From positions 248,001 to 312,000 of the forward strand of contig NZ_JACHVV010000001.1 in the NCBI RefSeq assembly GCF_014190935.1: a stretch of DNA of 64,000 nt. The letters run 5' to 3'. This DNA comes from Chryseomonas sp014190935. Lineage in GTDB: Bacteria > Pseudomonadota > Gammaproteobacteria > Pseudomonadales > Pseudomonadaceae. Made by a program: the position numbers and the translations under genes. Below are positions 8,029-16,035 of this stretch, one piece after another. The notes beneath the pieces are model-generated. The model was not told where the DNA came from, did no database searches, and saw nothing but the letters and a program-made list of their open reading frames with translations. Positions within the stretch are counted from its first letter, which is position 1. Each line of letters starts with the position of its first letter.

Positions 8029-8589
8029 GTGAGCCAGGCCGATGTGACGCGCAACCTGCTGGCGCAACTGCCAGCCGCGGAAGAGGGCCGGCTGCCGCCC
8101 GTGGAGCTCTGGCACCCGCCGTTCTGCGGCGACATCGACATGCGCATCGCCCGGGACGGCACCTGGTATCACCAGGGCACCCCCATTACCCGACCGGCCA
8201 TGGTGCGGCTGTTCTCCACCATCCTGCGCCGTGATCCCGAGCGCTATGTGCTGGTGACGCCGGTTGAATGCGTGGGCATCCAGGTGGAGGACGTGCCCTT
8301 TCTGGCGGTGGACGTCGAATGGCGTGGCAGTGGCCGGGAGCAGATCCTGGATCTGGTTACGAACGTGGGCGACAAGGTCGCCGTCGATGCCGAGCATCCG
8401 CTGCGCTTCGCCGAGCAGGACGACCAGCCGGCGCCCTATGTGCGCGTGCGCGGCGGCCTGGAGGCGCGGCTCAATCGGGCGGTGTTCTATCGGCTGATGG
8501 AGAGGGTCGAGGAGAGTGACCACGAGGGTCGCTCCTGGCTTGGCCTCTGGAGTCGCGGCAGCTTCTTTCCCGTCGCGCCCGCTGAATGA
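8029..8589 (+). CDS. DUF1285 family protein
   Basis: 186-residue cytoplasmic protein of the DUF1285 family, with the typical motifs LWHPPFCGDIDMRIARDGTW near the N-terminus and YVLVTPVE in the middle. The function is unknown; the structure-based family is described as a two-domain beta-rich fold. The GTG start at 8029 follows AGGAGAGGG, a good ribosome-binding site. It is co-directional with the lipoprotein gene 11 bases upstream and ends at a bidirectional terminator. Confidence 0.9.
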   Translation: MSQADVTRNLLAQLPAAEEGRLPPVELWHPPFCGDIDMRIARDGTWYHQGTPITRPAMVRLFSTILRRDPERYVLVTPVECVGIQVEDVPFLAVDVEWRGSGREQILDLVTNVGDKVAVDAEHPLRFAEQDDQPAPYVRVRGGLEARLNRAVFYRLMERVEESDHEGRSWLGLWSRGSFFPVAPAE

Positions 8590-8591
8590 AG

Positions 8592-8616
8592 AAAGGGCCC
8601 CTCGGGGCCCTTTTTT
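8592..8616. terminator. Bidirectional intrinsic terminator
   Basis: GAAAGGGCCC-CTCG-GGGCCCTTTTTT: the arms 8592-8600 and 8605-8613 are complementary, with an A-run on one side and a T-run on the other. It serves the convergent DUF1285 and ETF-QO genes, whose ends are only about 30 bases apart. Confidence 0.9.
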
Positions 8617-8621
8617 AACGC

Positions 8622-10271
8622 TTACATGTTGGGGTAGTTGGGGCCACCGCTGCCTTCCGGCGCTACCCAGGTGATGTTCTGCGCCGGGTCCTTGATGTCG
8701 CAGGTCTTGCAGTGGACGCAGTTCTGGGCATTGATCTGGAAGCGCGGTTCGCCACCATCGCGGACCACCTCGTAGACCCCGGCCGGGCAGTAGCGCTGGG
8801 CGGGTTCGTCGTACAGCGGCAGGTTCTGCGCGATGGGAATCGAGGGATCCCTGAGCTTCAGGTGAACCGGCTGGTCTTCCTCGTGGTTGGTGTTGGAGAG
8901 GAATACCGAGGACAGCTTGTCGAAGCTCAGCTTGCCATCCGGCTTGGGATAGCTGATGCGCGGCGCCTCGTCGGCTTTCTTCAGGCAGGTGTGGTCCATG
9001 CGCCTATCGTGCAGGGTGAAGGGCAGGGCGCCACCCAGCAGGTTGTGTTCGACGAAGGCGAAGGCCGGGCCGAGCAGCGGACCGAACTTGTGCATGGCCG
9101 GGCCGAAGTTGCGGCTGGCATGGAGTTCTTCCTGCAACCAGCTGCCCTTGAAGCCGTCCACGTAGCCCTGGAGTTCGTCACCTTCACGACCAGCCGCCAG
9201 CGCGGCGACGATGGCGTCGGCGGCGAGCATGCCGGACTTCATGGCGGTGTGGCTGCCCTTGATCTTGGCCGGATTGAGGGTGCCCAGGTCGCAGCCGATC
9301 AGGGCGCCACCGGGGAAAACCATCTTCGGCAGGGAATTCAGGCCGCCCTTGACCAGGGCGCGGGCACCGTAGGAGACGCGCTTGCCACCTTCCAGGTACT
9401 GGGCCACCACCGGGTGGTGCTTGTAGCGCTGGAATTCGTCATAGGGCGAGAGGTGCGGATTGCTGTAGGCCAGGTCGACGATCAGGCCGACCACCACCTG
9501 GTTGTCTTCCAGGTGATAGAGGAAGGAACCGCCCGGGTTTTCCTTGTCCAGCGGCCAGCCGGAGGTGTGGATCACCAGACCCTGCTCGTGCTTGGCCGGA
9601 TCGATCTCCCACAGCTCCTTGATGCCGATGCCGTAGTGCTGCGGATCGGCGCCTTCGCCGAGCTTGAATCTCTGGCCCAACTGCTTGCCCAGATGGCCAC
9701 GGCAGCCTTCGGCGAACAGGGTGTACTTGCCGCGCAGCTCCATGCCGGGGGTGTAGACCCCCTCCTTGGGCTGGCCTTCGCGATCCACGCCCAGATCGCC
9801 GGTGATGATGCCGCGCACCACGCCCTGCTCATCGATCAGCGGCTCCTGGGCAGCGAAGCCCGGATAGATCTCCACGCCCAGGGCTTCGGCCTGCTGGCCC
9901 AGCCAGCGGCAGAGATTGCCCAGGGAGATGATGTAGTTGCCCTCGTTGTGCATGGGCTTGGGCACGAAGAAGTTCGGCACCTTGGTCGCCTGGCGATCAT
10001 CCTTGAGCAGGTAGATGTCGTCGCGCTTGACCGGAGTGTTCAGGGGCGCGCCGAGTTCCTTCCAGTTGGGAAAGAGCTCGTCCAGGGCGCGGGTTTCGAA
10101 GACCGCGCCGGAGAGAATGTGGGCACCGACCTCGGAGCCTTTCTCGACCACGCAGACGCTGATCTCCTGGCCCTTTTCGGCCGCCTGCTGCTTGAGGCGA
10201 CAGGCCGCGGACAGGCCCGCGGGGCCGGCCCCGACGATCACCACGTCGAATTCCATGTATTCGCGTTCCAC
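8622..10271 (-). CDS. Electron transfer flavoprotein-ubiquinone oxidoreductase
   Basis: 549-residue ETF-QO, a membrane-associated FAD and 4Fe-4S enzyme that passes electrons from reduced ETF to ubiquinone during fatty-acid and amino-acid oxidation. The N-terminus has the dinucleotide fold VIVGAGPAGLSAA. The C-terminal ferredoxin-like region has CVHCKTCDIKDP plus an upstream cysteine in RYCPAG, giving the cluster ligands. The GTG start at 10271 is supported by GAGGAG eight bases upstream; an internal ATG six codons later would be the alternative. It is divergent from its partner genes etfBA across 292 bases. Confidence 0.97.
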   Translation of the reverse strand: MEREYMEFDVVIVGAGPAGLSAACRLKQQAAEKGQEISVCVVEKGSEVGAHILSGAVFETRALDELFPNWKELGAPLNTPVKRDDIYLLKDDRQATKVPNFFVPKPMHNEGNYIISLGNLCRWLGQQAEALGVEIYPGFAAQEPLIDEQGVVRGIITGDLGVDREGQPKEGVYTPGMELRGKYTLFAEGCRGHLGKQLGQRFKLGEGADPQHYGIGIKELWEIDPAKHEQGLVIHTSGWPLDKENPGGSFLYHLEDNQVVVGLIVDLAYSNPHLSPYDEFQRYKHHPVVAQYLEGGKRVSYGARALVKGGLNSLPKMVFPGGALIGCDLGTLNPAKIKGSHTAMKSGMLAADAIVAALAAGREGDELQGYVDGFKGSWLQEELHASRNFGPAMHKFGPLLGPAFAFVEHNLLGGALPFTLHDRRMDHTCLKKADEAPRISYPKPDGKLSFDKLSSVFLSNTNHEEDQPVHLKLRDPSIPIAQNLPLYDEPAQRYCPAGVYEVVRDGGEPRFQINAQNCVHCKTCDIKDPAQNITWVAPEGSGGPNYPNM

Positions 10272-10336
10272 GGCTCACTCTCCTCAGGCAAAACTCACGA
10301 TCTGGTTATTTATGTAGGGGTGCAACAAAAGACTTC

Positions 10337-10342
10337 ATTATA
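10337..10342 (-). promoter_or_regulatory. -10 element for the ETF-QO gene
   Basis: Perfect TATAAT on the minus strand, 66 bases before the GTG start. The matching -35 is not clear. The PsrA-like box lies just upstream at 10368-10381. Confidence 0.4.
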
Positions 10343-10367
10343 TCCCGCGTGCTCCCTGGCACCCATT

Positions 10368-10381
10368 CAAACGTTTGTTTA
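10368..10381. promoter_or_regulatory. PsrA-type operator between ETF-QO and etfBA
   Basis: CAAACGTTTGTTTA contains CAAAC-GTTT-GTTT (also readable as the perfect palindrome CAAACGTTTG). This matches the known PsrA consensus, (G/C)AAAC-N2-4-GTTT(G/C), except at the last base. PsrA is the fatty-acid-responsive TetR regulator of Pseudomonas, and etf genes are, from memory, among its targets. The site overlaps a candidate etfB -35. Confidence 0.6.
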
Positions 10382-10405
10382 AATTTTCTGCAAGCCTGTT
10401 AGACT
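10378..10405 (+). promoter_or_regulatory. Candidate etfBA promoter
   Basis: TTTAAA (10378-10383), a 16-base spacer and TAGACT (10400-10405) resemble a sigma-70 promoter. It would give a 5' leader of about 150 bases. The -35 overlaps the PsrA-like box, which fits repression. Confidence 0.35.
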
Positions 10406-10563
10406 CGGGAGTTACCGGCCCCTGACGGACTGTCGCGTTGACCCCTGCTGCCGTGGAGGTCAACATAAGAAGAATTTGCAACAAGGTTGGAGCGGCAGGG
10501 GTCGTGTCCAACGCAAGGCCGCCTTGGCGTCCTGTTTATTCACCAGAATAAATCGAGGGATTC

Positions 10564-11316
10564 ATGAAGGTTCTCGTAGCTGTCAAACGCGTGGTGGACT
10601 ACAACGTCAAGGTCCGCGTCAAGGCCGACCAGACCGGTGTCGACCTGGCCAACGTCAAGATGTCCATGAACCCCTTCTGCGAGATCGCCGTGGAAGAAGC
10701 GGTGCGCCTGAAGGAAAAGGGTATCGCCAGCGAGATCGTGGTCGTGACCGCGGGTCCCGCCCAGGCGCAGGAACAACTGCGTACCGCCCTGGCACTGGGC
10801 GCCGATCGCGCCGTGCTGATCGACACCGGCACTGCCGAGCTGTCGTCGCTGACCACCGCCAAGCTGCTCAAGGCCGTGGTGGACAAGGAACAGCCCCAGC
10901 TGGTGATCCTCGGCAAGCAGGCCATCGACAGCGACAACAACCAGACCGGCCAGATGCTGGCGGCCCTGACCGGCTTCGCCCAGGGCACCTTCGCCTCCAA
11001 GGTGGAGCAGGCGGGTGACGGCCTCAACGTGACCCGCGAGATCGATGGCGGCCTGCAGACCGTGGCGCTCAAGCTGCCGGCGGTGGTGACCACCGACCTG
11101 CGCCTCAACGAGCCGCGCTACGCCTCGCTGCCCAACATCATGAAGGCCAAGAAGAAGCCGCTGGAAACCCTGACCCCGGACGCCCTGGGCGTGGCGGTGA
11201 AAGCCTCCTACGAGGTGGTCAAGGTGGAAGCCCCGGCGGGTCGTCAGGCGGGCATCAAGGTCAAGTCCGTGGCCGAGCTGGTCGAAAAACTCAAGAACGA
11301 AGCTAAGGTGATCTGA
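10564..11316 (+). CDS. etfB: Electron transfer flavoprotein beta subunit
   Basis: 250-residue EtfB, which with EtfA forms the soluble FAD- and AMP-containing heterodimer that accepts electrons from acyl-CoA and other dehydrogenases. The N-terminus KVLVAVKRVVDYNVKVRVK and the signature VVTTDLRLNEPRYASLPNIMKAKK-type segment (around residues 178-200) are diagnostic. The TGA stop shares one base with the ATG of etfA (TGATG), so the subunits are translationally coupled. The electron acceptor ETF-QO is encoded divergently next door. Confidence 0.97.
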   Translation: MKVLVAVKRVVDYNVKVRVKADQTGVDLANVKMSMNPFCEIAVEEAVRLKEKGIASEIVVVTAGPAQAQEQLRTALALGADRAVLIDTGTAELSSLTTAKLLKAVVDKEQPQLVILGKQAIDSDNNQTGQMLAALTGFAQGTFASKVEQAGDGLNVTREIDGGLQTVALKLPAVVTTDLRLNEPRYASLPNIMKAKKKPLETLTPDALGVAVKASYEVVKVEAPAGRQAGIKVKSVAELVEKLKNEAKVI

Positions 11317-12245
11317 TGGCCATTCTCGTCATTGCCGACCACGACAACGCCAACCTCTTCGGCGCTACCCTGAACACCGTTGCCGCGGCCCAGGCCATCG
11401 GTGGCGACATCCATGTGCTGGTCGCCGGCCAGAATGCCCAGCCGGTCGCCGACGCTGCCGCCAAGGTCGCCGGCGTCAGCAAGGTGCTCCTGGCCGACAA
11501 CGCCGCCTATGCCCACCAGCTGCCGGAAAACGTCGCGCCGCTGGTGGTCGAGCTGGCCGCCAACTACAGCCACGTGCTGGCCGCTGCCAGCACCAACGGC
11601 AAGAACTTCCTGCCGCGCGTCGCCGCGCTGCTGGACGTCGACCAGATCTCCGAGATCATCGCCGTCGAATCCGCCGACACCTTCAAGCGGCCGATCTATG
11701 CCGGCAACGCCATCGCCACCGTGCGCTCCACGGCGCCGGTCAAGGTGATCACCGTGCGCGCCACCGGTTTCGATCCGGTCGCCGCCGAGGGCGGTTCCGC
11801 CGCCATCGAAGCCATCGGTGTGGTCAAGGACGCCGGCATCTCCAGCTTCGTCGGCGAAGAGCTGGCCAAGTCCGACCGTCCCGAGCTGGGCGCCGCCAAG
11901 GTGGTGGTCTCCGGTGGTCGCGGTCTGCAGAACGGCGACAACTTCAAGATCCTCTACGCCCTGGCCGACAAGCTGGGCGCGGCGGTGGGTGCCTCGCGCG
12001 CCGCGGTGGACGCCGGCTTCGTGCCCAACGACATGCAGGTCGGCCAGACCGGCAAGATCGTCGCGCCGCAGCTGTACATCGCCGTTGGCATTTCCGGTGC
12101 AATCCAGCACCTGGCGGGCATGAAGGATTCCAAGGTGATCGTCGCCATCAACAAGGACGAGGAGGCGCCGATCTTCCAGGTGGCCGACTACGGCCTGGTG
12201 GGTGACCTGTTCGAATTGATCCCCGAGCTGGAAAAGGCCATCTGA
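11316..12245 (+). CDS. etfA: Electron transfer flavoprotein alpha subunit
   Basis: 309-residue EtfA. The N-terminal domain (MAILVIADHDNANL) is followed by the C-terminal FAD-binding domain, with VVSGGRGLQNGDNF near residue 195, GASRAAVDAGFVPNDMQVGQTG near 230 and LYIAVGISGAIQHLAGM near 250, the signatures of this family. The start overlaps etfB by one base, and a clear terminator follows 19 bases after the stop. The two-gene operon plus the divergent ETF-QO make a complete electron-transfer branch for beta-oxidation. Confidence 0.97.
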   Translation: MAILVIADHDNANLFGATLNTVAAAQAIGGDIHVLVAGQNAQPVADAAAKVAGVSKVLLADNAAYAHQLPENVAPLVVELAANYSHVLAAASTNGKNFLPRVAALLDVDQISEIIAVESADTFKRPIYAGNAIATVRSTAPVKVITVRATGFDPVAAEGGSAAIEAIGVVKDAGISSFVGEELAKSDRPELGAAKVVVSGGRGLQNGDNFKILYALADKLGAAVGASRAAVDAGFVPNDMQVGQTGKIVAPQLYIAVGISGAIQHLAGMKDSKVIVAINKDEEAPIFQVADYGLVGDLFELIPELEKAI

Positions 12246-12263
12246 GGCCCATCCACGTGCAAG

Positions 12264-12287
12264 AGCCCGCCCTTTGGCGGGCTTTTT
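12264..12287 (+). terminator. Intrinsic terminator of etfBA
   Basis: AGCCCGCC and GGCGGGCT arms (12264-12271 and 12276-12283) with a CTTT loop and a run of five Ts ending at 12287. Confidence 0.92.
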
Positions 12288-12462
12288 CATAGGTGCGACA
12301 AGCCCTCTGGCAGAGCCCCTGGCGTCAAGGAGGAGTGCGCCGGTTACTTGTCGTTTTTGGACATTGCCGCCCTGGGAAGGGAAGGGTTAAGGTCAGGCCT
12401 AGCTGTACCGGTATACCTTCAGGGTAGCCTGCTACTGTTCCGCTTTCGTCCAGGAAGACGCC

Positions 12463-13896
12463 ATGACCAATCTGTTGCTCTATCAGCGCATCGCCCAGCA
12501 ACTGGCGAACGACATCCGCACGGGGGTCTACAAGCCCGGCGAGCGAGTGCCTTCGGTGCGCAAGCTGAGTCAGCAGTTGGGCGTAAGCCATGCCAGCGTC
12601 CTGCAGGCCTATGCCACCCTGGAAGACCAGGGGCTGATCCGGGCCCGGCCGCAATCGGGTTTCTATGTGCACCAGACCCCGGCGCTGACCGCGCCGACGC
12701 CGGACATCGCCACGGTGGAACGGCCCAGTCTGGTGACCCGTGCCGGCATCATCAACCAGGTGCTGGCGGAATCGCGGCGGGAAGGCGTGGTGCCCCTGGG
12801 CATGGCGGTCCCCCAGCCCGACTACCTGCCATTGCGGGCCCTGCACCAGCAACTGTCCAAGGTGACCCGTTTCCAGGCCCGCGCGGCCTTTTCCTATCTG
12901 CACAGTCCGGGCTACGAGCCCCTGCGCCGCCAGGTCGCCATTCGCCTGCGCGATGCGGGCGTGGTGGTTGGACCGGAAGAGGTGGTGATCACCCATGGCT
13001 GCGTGGATGCGCTGCAGATGTCGCTGCGGGTGCTGACCAAGCCGGGCGACCTGATCGCCACCGAGTCGCCGTCCTACTACGGGCTGCTGCAACTGGCCGA
13101 GGTGCTGGGGCTCAAGGTGATCGAGATCCCCTGCGATCCGGAAACCGGGCTCAGTGTGGAGGCGCTGCAACTGGCCGCGAGCCAGTGGCCGGTCAAGGCC
13201 CTGGTGGTGGCCGCACGCCTGAGCAATCCCCTGGGGGGCAGCATGCCAGAGGCGCGGCAGAAGCAGCTGCTCAGGCTGGCGGCCGAGCGCAACATCGCCA
13301 TCGTCGAGGACGACATCTATGGCGAGCTGACCTACGACAGCGGCTCCAAGGCGCTCAAGGCCCTCGACAAGCAGGGACGGGTCATCTACTGCTCGAGCTT
13401 TTCCAAGACCATTTCGCCCGGCGTCCGCATCGGTTGGGTGGTGGCCGGGCCCTATCAGGAAGACATCTGCCGCCTGCAGACCTTCACCACCCATTCCGCC
13501 TGCAGCGTGACCCAGATGGGCGTCTCCGCCTATCTGGAGAACGGCGGCTATGACCGCCACCTGCGGGCCATCCGCCAGGAATACCGGCGCAACATGACCG
13601 CCTTCCAGCTGGCGATCCAGGAGCATTTCCCCGAGGGCACCCAGATGAGTCGGCCCAATGGCGGCTTCATCCTCTGGGTCAGCCTGCCGGTGCGGGTGGA
13701 CACCCGTATGCTGCATCAGCGCGCCCTGGACCAGGGGGTGAGCATCGCGCCGGGCATGATCTTCAGCAACACCGACCAGTTCAATCACTGCATCCGCCTC
13801 AATTGCGGCCTGCCCTGGGGGCGCGATGCCCAGCGGGCGCTGATGACCCTCGGACTGCTCGCCCGTCAGCTCTGCCAGGAAAGCCTGGCCGCCTAG
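12463..13896 (+). CDS. MocR/PdxR-type GntR regulator with aminotransferase domain
   Basis: 477-residue regulator. Residues 1-75 are a GntR winged helix (IRTGVYKPGERVPSVRKLSQQLGVSHASVLQAY), and the rest is a fold-type I aminotransferase-like domain. The PLP lysine is in SSFSKTISPGVRIGW (around 308) and the PLP aspartate in IVEDDIYGEL. Such proteins sense PLP or an amino-acid adduct and usually control a neighbouring metabolic or transport gene. One oddity is that the usual ARTHQNPTG-type loop here reads ARLSNPLGGS. Upstream, a palindromic TACCGGTA (12406-12413) followed by GGTATACC is a possible binding site. No adjacent target is obvious. Confidence 0.9.
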   Translation: MTNLLLYQRIAQQLANDIRTGVYKPGERVPSVRKLSQQLGVSHASVLQAYATLEDQGLIRARPQSGFYVHQTPALTAPTPDIATVERPSLVTRAGIINQVLAESRREGVVPLGMAVPQPDYLPLRALHQQLSKVTRFQARAAFSYLHSPGYEPLRRQVAIRLRDAGVVVGPEEVVITHGCVDALQMSLRVLTKPGDLIATESPSYYGLLQLAEVLGLKVIEIPCDPETGLSVEALQLAASQWPVKALVVAARLSNPLGGSMPEARQKQLLRLAAERNIAIVEDDIYGELTYDSGSKALKALDKQGRVIYCSSFSKTISPGVRIGWVVAGPYQEDICRLQTFTTHSACSVTQMGVSAYLENGGYDRHLRAIRQEYRRNMTAFQLAIQEHFPEGTQMSRPNGGFILWVSLPVRVDTRMLHQRALDQGVSIAPGMIFSNTDQFNHCIRLNCGLPWGRDAQRALMTLGLLARQLCQESLAA

Positions 13897-14003
13897 CGGC
13901 ACGCCTGGAACCCGTTGCGGGGCAGCGGAGTCGGTTGTAGAGACTGACCCCTGTCGCGCCTGGTGCTCCGCTCCGGACGCGATATACCGAGTGTGGTGAG
14001 CCC

Positions 14004-14534
14004 ATGCGTGGATACCTGGCAACGACGGCGCTGGCCGTGACCCTGCTGTTGGCGGGCTGCGATAACGAGTCACCGCCGGCCACGGCCAAGGCGCCTCCGG
14101 CAGCGGCTCCAGTGCCGGAAGCGCCGAGGCCATCGGTGGCAACCGAGCCCCAGGGCAGCGCCGCCGATCTGCGCGCCTATCGCCTGGACCCGCTCCCGAC
14201 CAAGGCCTTCGTGCTGCCGGCACCGCCACCGAAGAAACAGGACCTAGCCAAGAACAGCCAGCTCAAGAAGCCTGCCGTTCCGAAGCCAGCGCCGGCTGTC
14301 GCCCATCCACTCGACCTCAGCGTGCCCGGTGAAACGGCTGCGTCCCAGGCGGCGAGCGCGCGTCACCTGGGCTCGGGCAAGGCCGACACCAGCGTCGCCG
14401 AGGCGGGGCTGTTGCCGCAGTTGTTTCGCAAGGAAGGCGACCCTGGTCGTTTCGAACTCGGCGGTCGGGTGATCAGCCGAGATCGCAGCGACGACTTCGA
14501 AGGCGCTGAGGTCGAATTGCGCTTTCGGCGCTAG
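14004..14534 (+). CDS. Proline/alanine-rich putative lipoprotein
   Basis: 176-residue protein with a lipoprotein signal peptide ending LLLAGC (cysteine near residue 19; the next residue is D, which could favour inner-membrane retention). Residues 25-110 are low-complexity, rich in Pro, Ala and Lys (KAPPAAAPVPEAP, PAPPPKKQ), and probably an extended spacer. The C-terminal 60 residues (LLPQLFRKEGDPGRFELGGRV, ending in a strand-like EVELRFRR) may be a small folded domain. I recognise no family. It stands alone between a regulator and an oxidoreductase. Confidence 0.7.
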   Translation: MRGYLATTALAVTLLLAGCDNESPPATAKAPPAAAPVPEAPRPSVATEPQGSAADLRAYRLDPLPTKAFVLPAPPPKKQDLAKNSQLKKPAVPKPAPAVAHPLDLSVPGETAASQAASARHLGSGKADTSVAEAGLLPQLFRKEGDPGRFELGGRVISRDRSDDFEGAEVELRFRR

Positions 14535-14647
14535 TCCGTGGGTGCCAGGTGGTCGGTGCTGAACGTCGGTCCGGAACTTCCTCGCCGCAACGCTTGCCGA
14601 CAGTTCAGGTGGCGGACACAACGTCTGCCTGGATTCGGGAGCGTTCC

Positions 14648-15757
14648 ATGCCCAGTGCGACAGGTAAGATTCGTTATGCGGTGGTAGGCGGTGGCTGGAT
14701 TTCCCAGGGCGCCTTCATGCCCGGGGTCGGGCAGACCAGCAATTCCGAGATGACCGCCCTGGTCACCGGCGATCCCGTCAAGGCGCGGGATCTAGCCGCC
14801 AAGTACGGTCTCAAGAGCTACACCTACGAAGAATTCCCGGCGCTGCTGTCTTCCGGCGAGATCGATGCGATCTACCTGGCCACGCCCAATTTCCGCCATC
14901 TGGAATTTGCCGTACCGGCGCTGGACGCCGGTATCCACGTCCTGCTGGAAAAGCCGATGGCGATCAGCGAGGAGGAATGCCAGGCGATCAACGCCGCGGC
15001 CGCGCGCTCCGGGGCCAAGTTGATGATCGCCTATCGACTGCACTGCGAGCCGGGCACGGTGGAGATGATCGAACGGGTGCGCAATGGCGAGATCGGCGAT
15101 CCGCGCCTGTTCACCTCGACCTTCACCCAGCCGGTCGACACGGCCAATCACCGCGCCCAGAGCGGTTTCTGGGCCGGCCCCGTCACCGACATGGGGCCCT
15201 ATCCACTCAATGCCGTGCGGGCGCTCTTCGCTGACGAGCCCATCGAAGTCAGTGCCGTCGGGGTGCAGACACCCGGGCGCGACATCACCACCTGGGATGC
15301 CGTGACCGTGACCCTGCGCTTTCCCGAGGAGCGGCTGGCGAGCTTTACCGTCAGTTTCAGCGGCCCCAATACCGAGCGCTTCCAGCTGGTGGGCCGCAAG
15401 GGCGAGATCGAGGCCTCGCCGTGCTTTGGTTTCGGTGAAGGCGTCGCCATCGGCTATCGCCTGACCGTGGACGGGGAGACGGAGGAATTCAAGGCCCCGG
15501 TGGTGGATCACTTCGGTGGCGAGACGGCCTATTTCTCCGATTGCATCCTCGAGGATCGTCAGCCGGAGATGGACGGGGAGGAGGGCTGGCGCGACGTGCG
15601 CGTGCTGGCGGCCATCGAGCGCGCCCTGGAAAGCGGTCAGCCGCAATCCCTGGAGCCGCTACCCAAACGCCAGGGACCGACCCGCGAGCAGGTGCGCAGC
15701 CTGCCACTGGCGGAGGTGCCGGAGTACGTCAACACCAAGGTCCCGCTGGAGTCCTGA
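14648..15757 (+). CDS. Gfo/Idh/MocA-family oxidoreductase
   Basis: 369-residue NAD(P)-dependent dehydrogenase. The N-terminal Rossmann fold starts IRYAVVGGGWISQGAFMPG, EKP is the catalytic lysine motif in HVLLEKPMAIS (about residue 100), and the C-terminal alpha/beta domain has the GPVTDMGPYPLNAVR segment typical of glucose-fructose oxidoreductase-like enzymes. Substrates in this family are sugars, inositols or sugar acids. There is no signal peptide, so it acts in the cytoplasm. ATG 14648 follows a weak ribosome-binding site. It could supply the sugar 1-dehydrogenase missing from the arabinose block 23 kb away, but nothing in the sequence proves this. Confidence 0.88.
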   Translation: MPSATGKIRYAVVGGGWISQGAFMPGVGQTSNSEMTALVTGDPVKARDLAAKYGLKSYTYEEFPALLSSGEIDAIYLATPNFRHLEFAVPALDAGIHVLLEKPMAISEEECQAINAAAARSGAKLMIAYRLHCEPGTVEMIERVRNGEIGDPRLFTSTFTQPVDTANHRAQSGFWAGPVTDMGPYPLNAVRALFADEPIEVSAVGVQTPGRDITTWDAVTVTLRFPEERLASFTVSFSGPNTERFQLVGRKGEIEASPCFGFGEGVAIGYRLTVDGETEEFKAPVVDHFGGETAYFSDCILEDRQPEMDGEEGWRDVRVLAAIERALESGQPQSLEPLPKRQGPTREQVRSLPLAEVPEYVNTKVPLES

Positions 15758-15762
15758 AACCA

Positions 15763-15800
15763 CGAAGCCCTGCCGCACAGGATGCGGCAGGGCTTCGTCT
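15763..15800 (+). terminator. Terminator-like hairpin after the oxidoreductase gene
   Basis: Perfect 15-bp stem (15763-15777 and 15783-15797) with a five-base loop, followed by only a weak T-stretch. It lies between convergent genes and may serve both. Confidence 0.65.
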
Positions 15801-15819
15801 GAAGAGGCGGGGCGCGCGA

Positions 15820-15987
15820 TCAGCGGTCCTGGGCCTCCTTGGCATCCATCTCGGCATTGCGCTGCCGGATCTTGGATTTCTGTTCGTCGGTCAAGGGCAC
15901 CTTGCGCGCCGTGTCCTTGAGCATGAGCAGGCTGCCGACCACCGAGCCGATGGCGACCAGCAGAATCAACCAGGCATACCAGGGCAT
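15820..15987 (-). CDS. Small membrane protein, DUF2897-like
   Basis: 55-residue protein, MPWYAWLILLVAIGSVVGSL at the N-terminus, with one membrane segment (residues 4-22) and a charged cytoplasmic tail (TDEQKSKIRQRNAEMDAKE). The pattern matches the small gammaproteobacterial DUF2897 family, of unknown function. AAGGAGAA lies 5 bases before the ATG, an excellent ribosome-binding site. It is 48 bases downstream of the PACE efflux gene on the same strand. Confidence 0.8.
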   Translation of the reverse strand: MPWYAWLILLVAIGSVVGSLLMLKDTARKVPLTDEQKSKIRQRNAEMDAKEAQDR

Positions 15988-16035
15988 CTTTCTTCTCCTT
16001 GAGTGGCTATATCGCTTCGACCACGGGAGCGTCGG

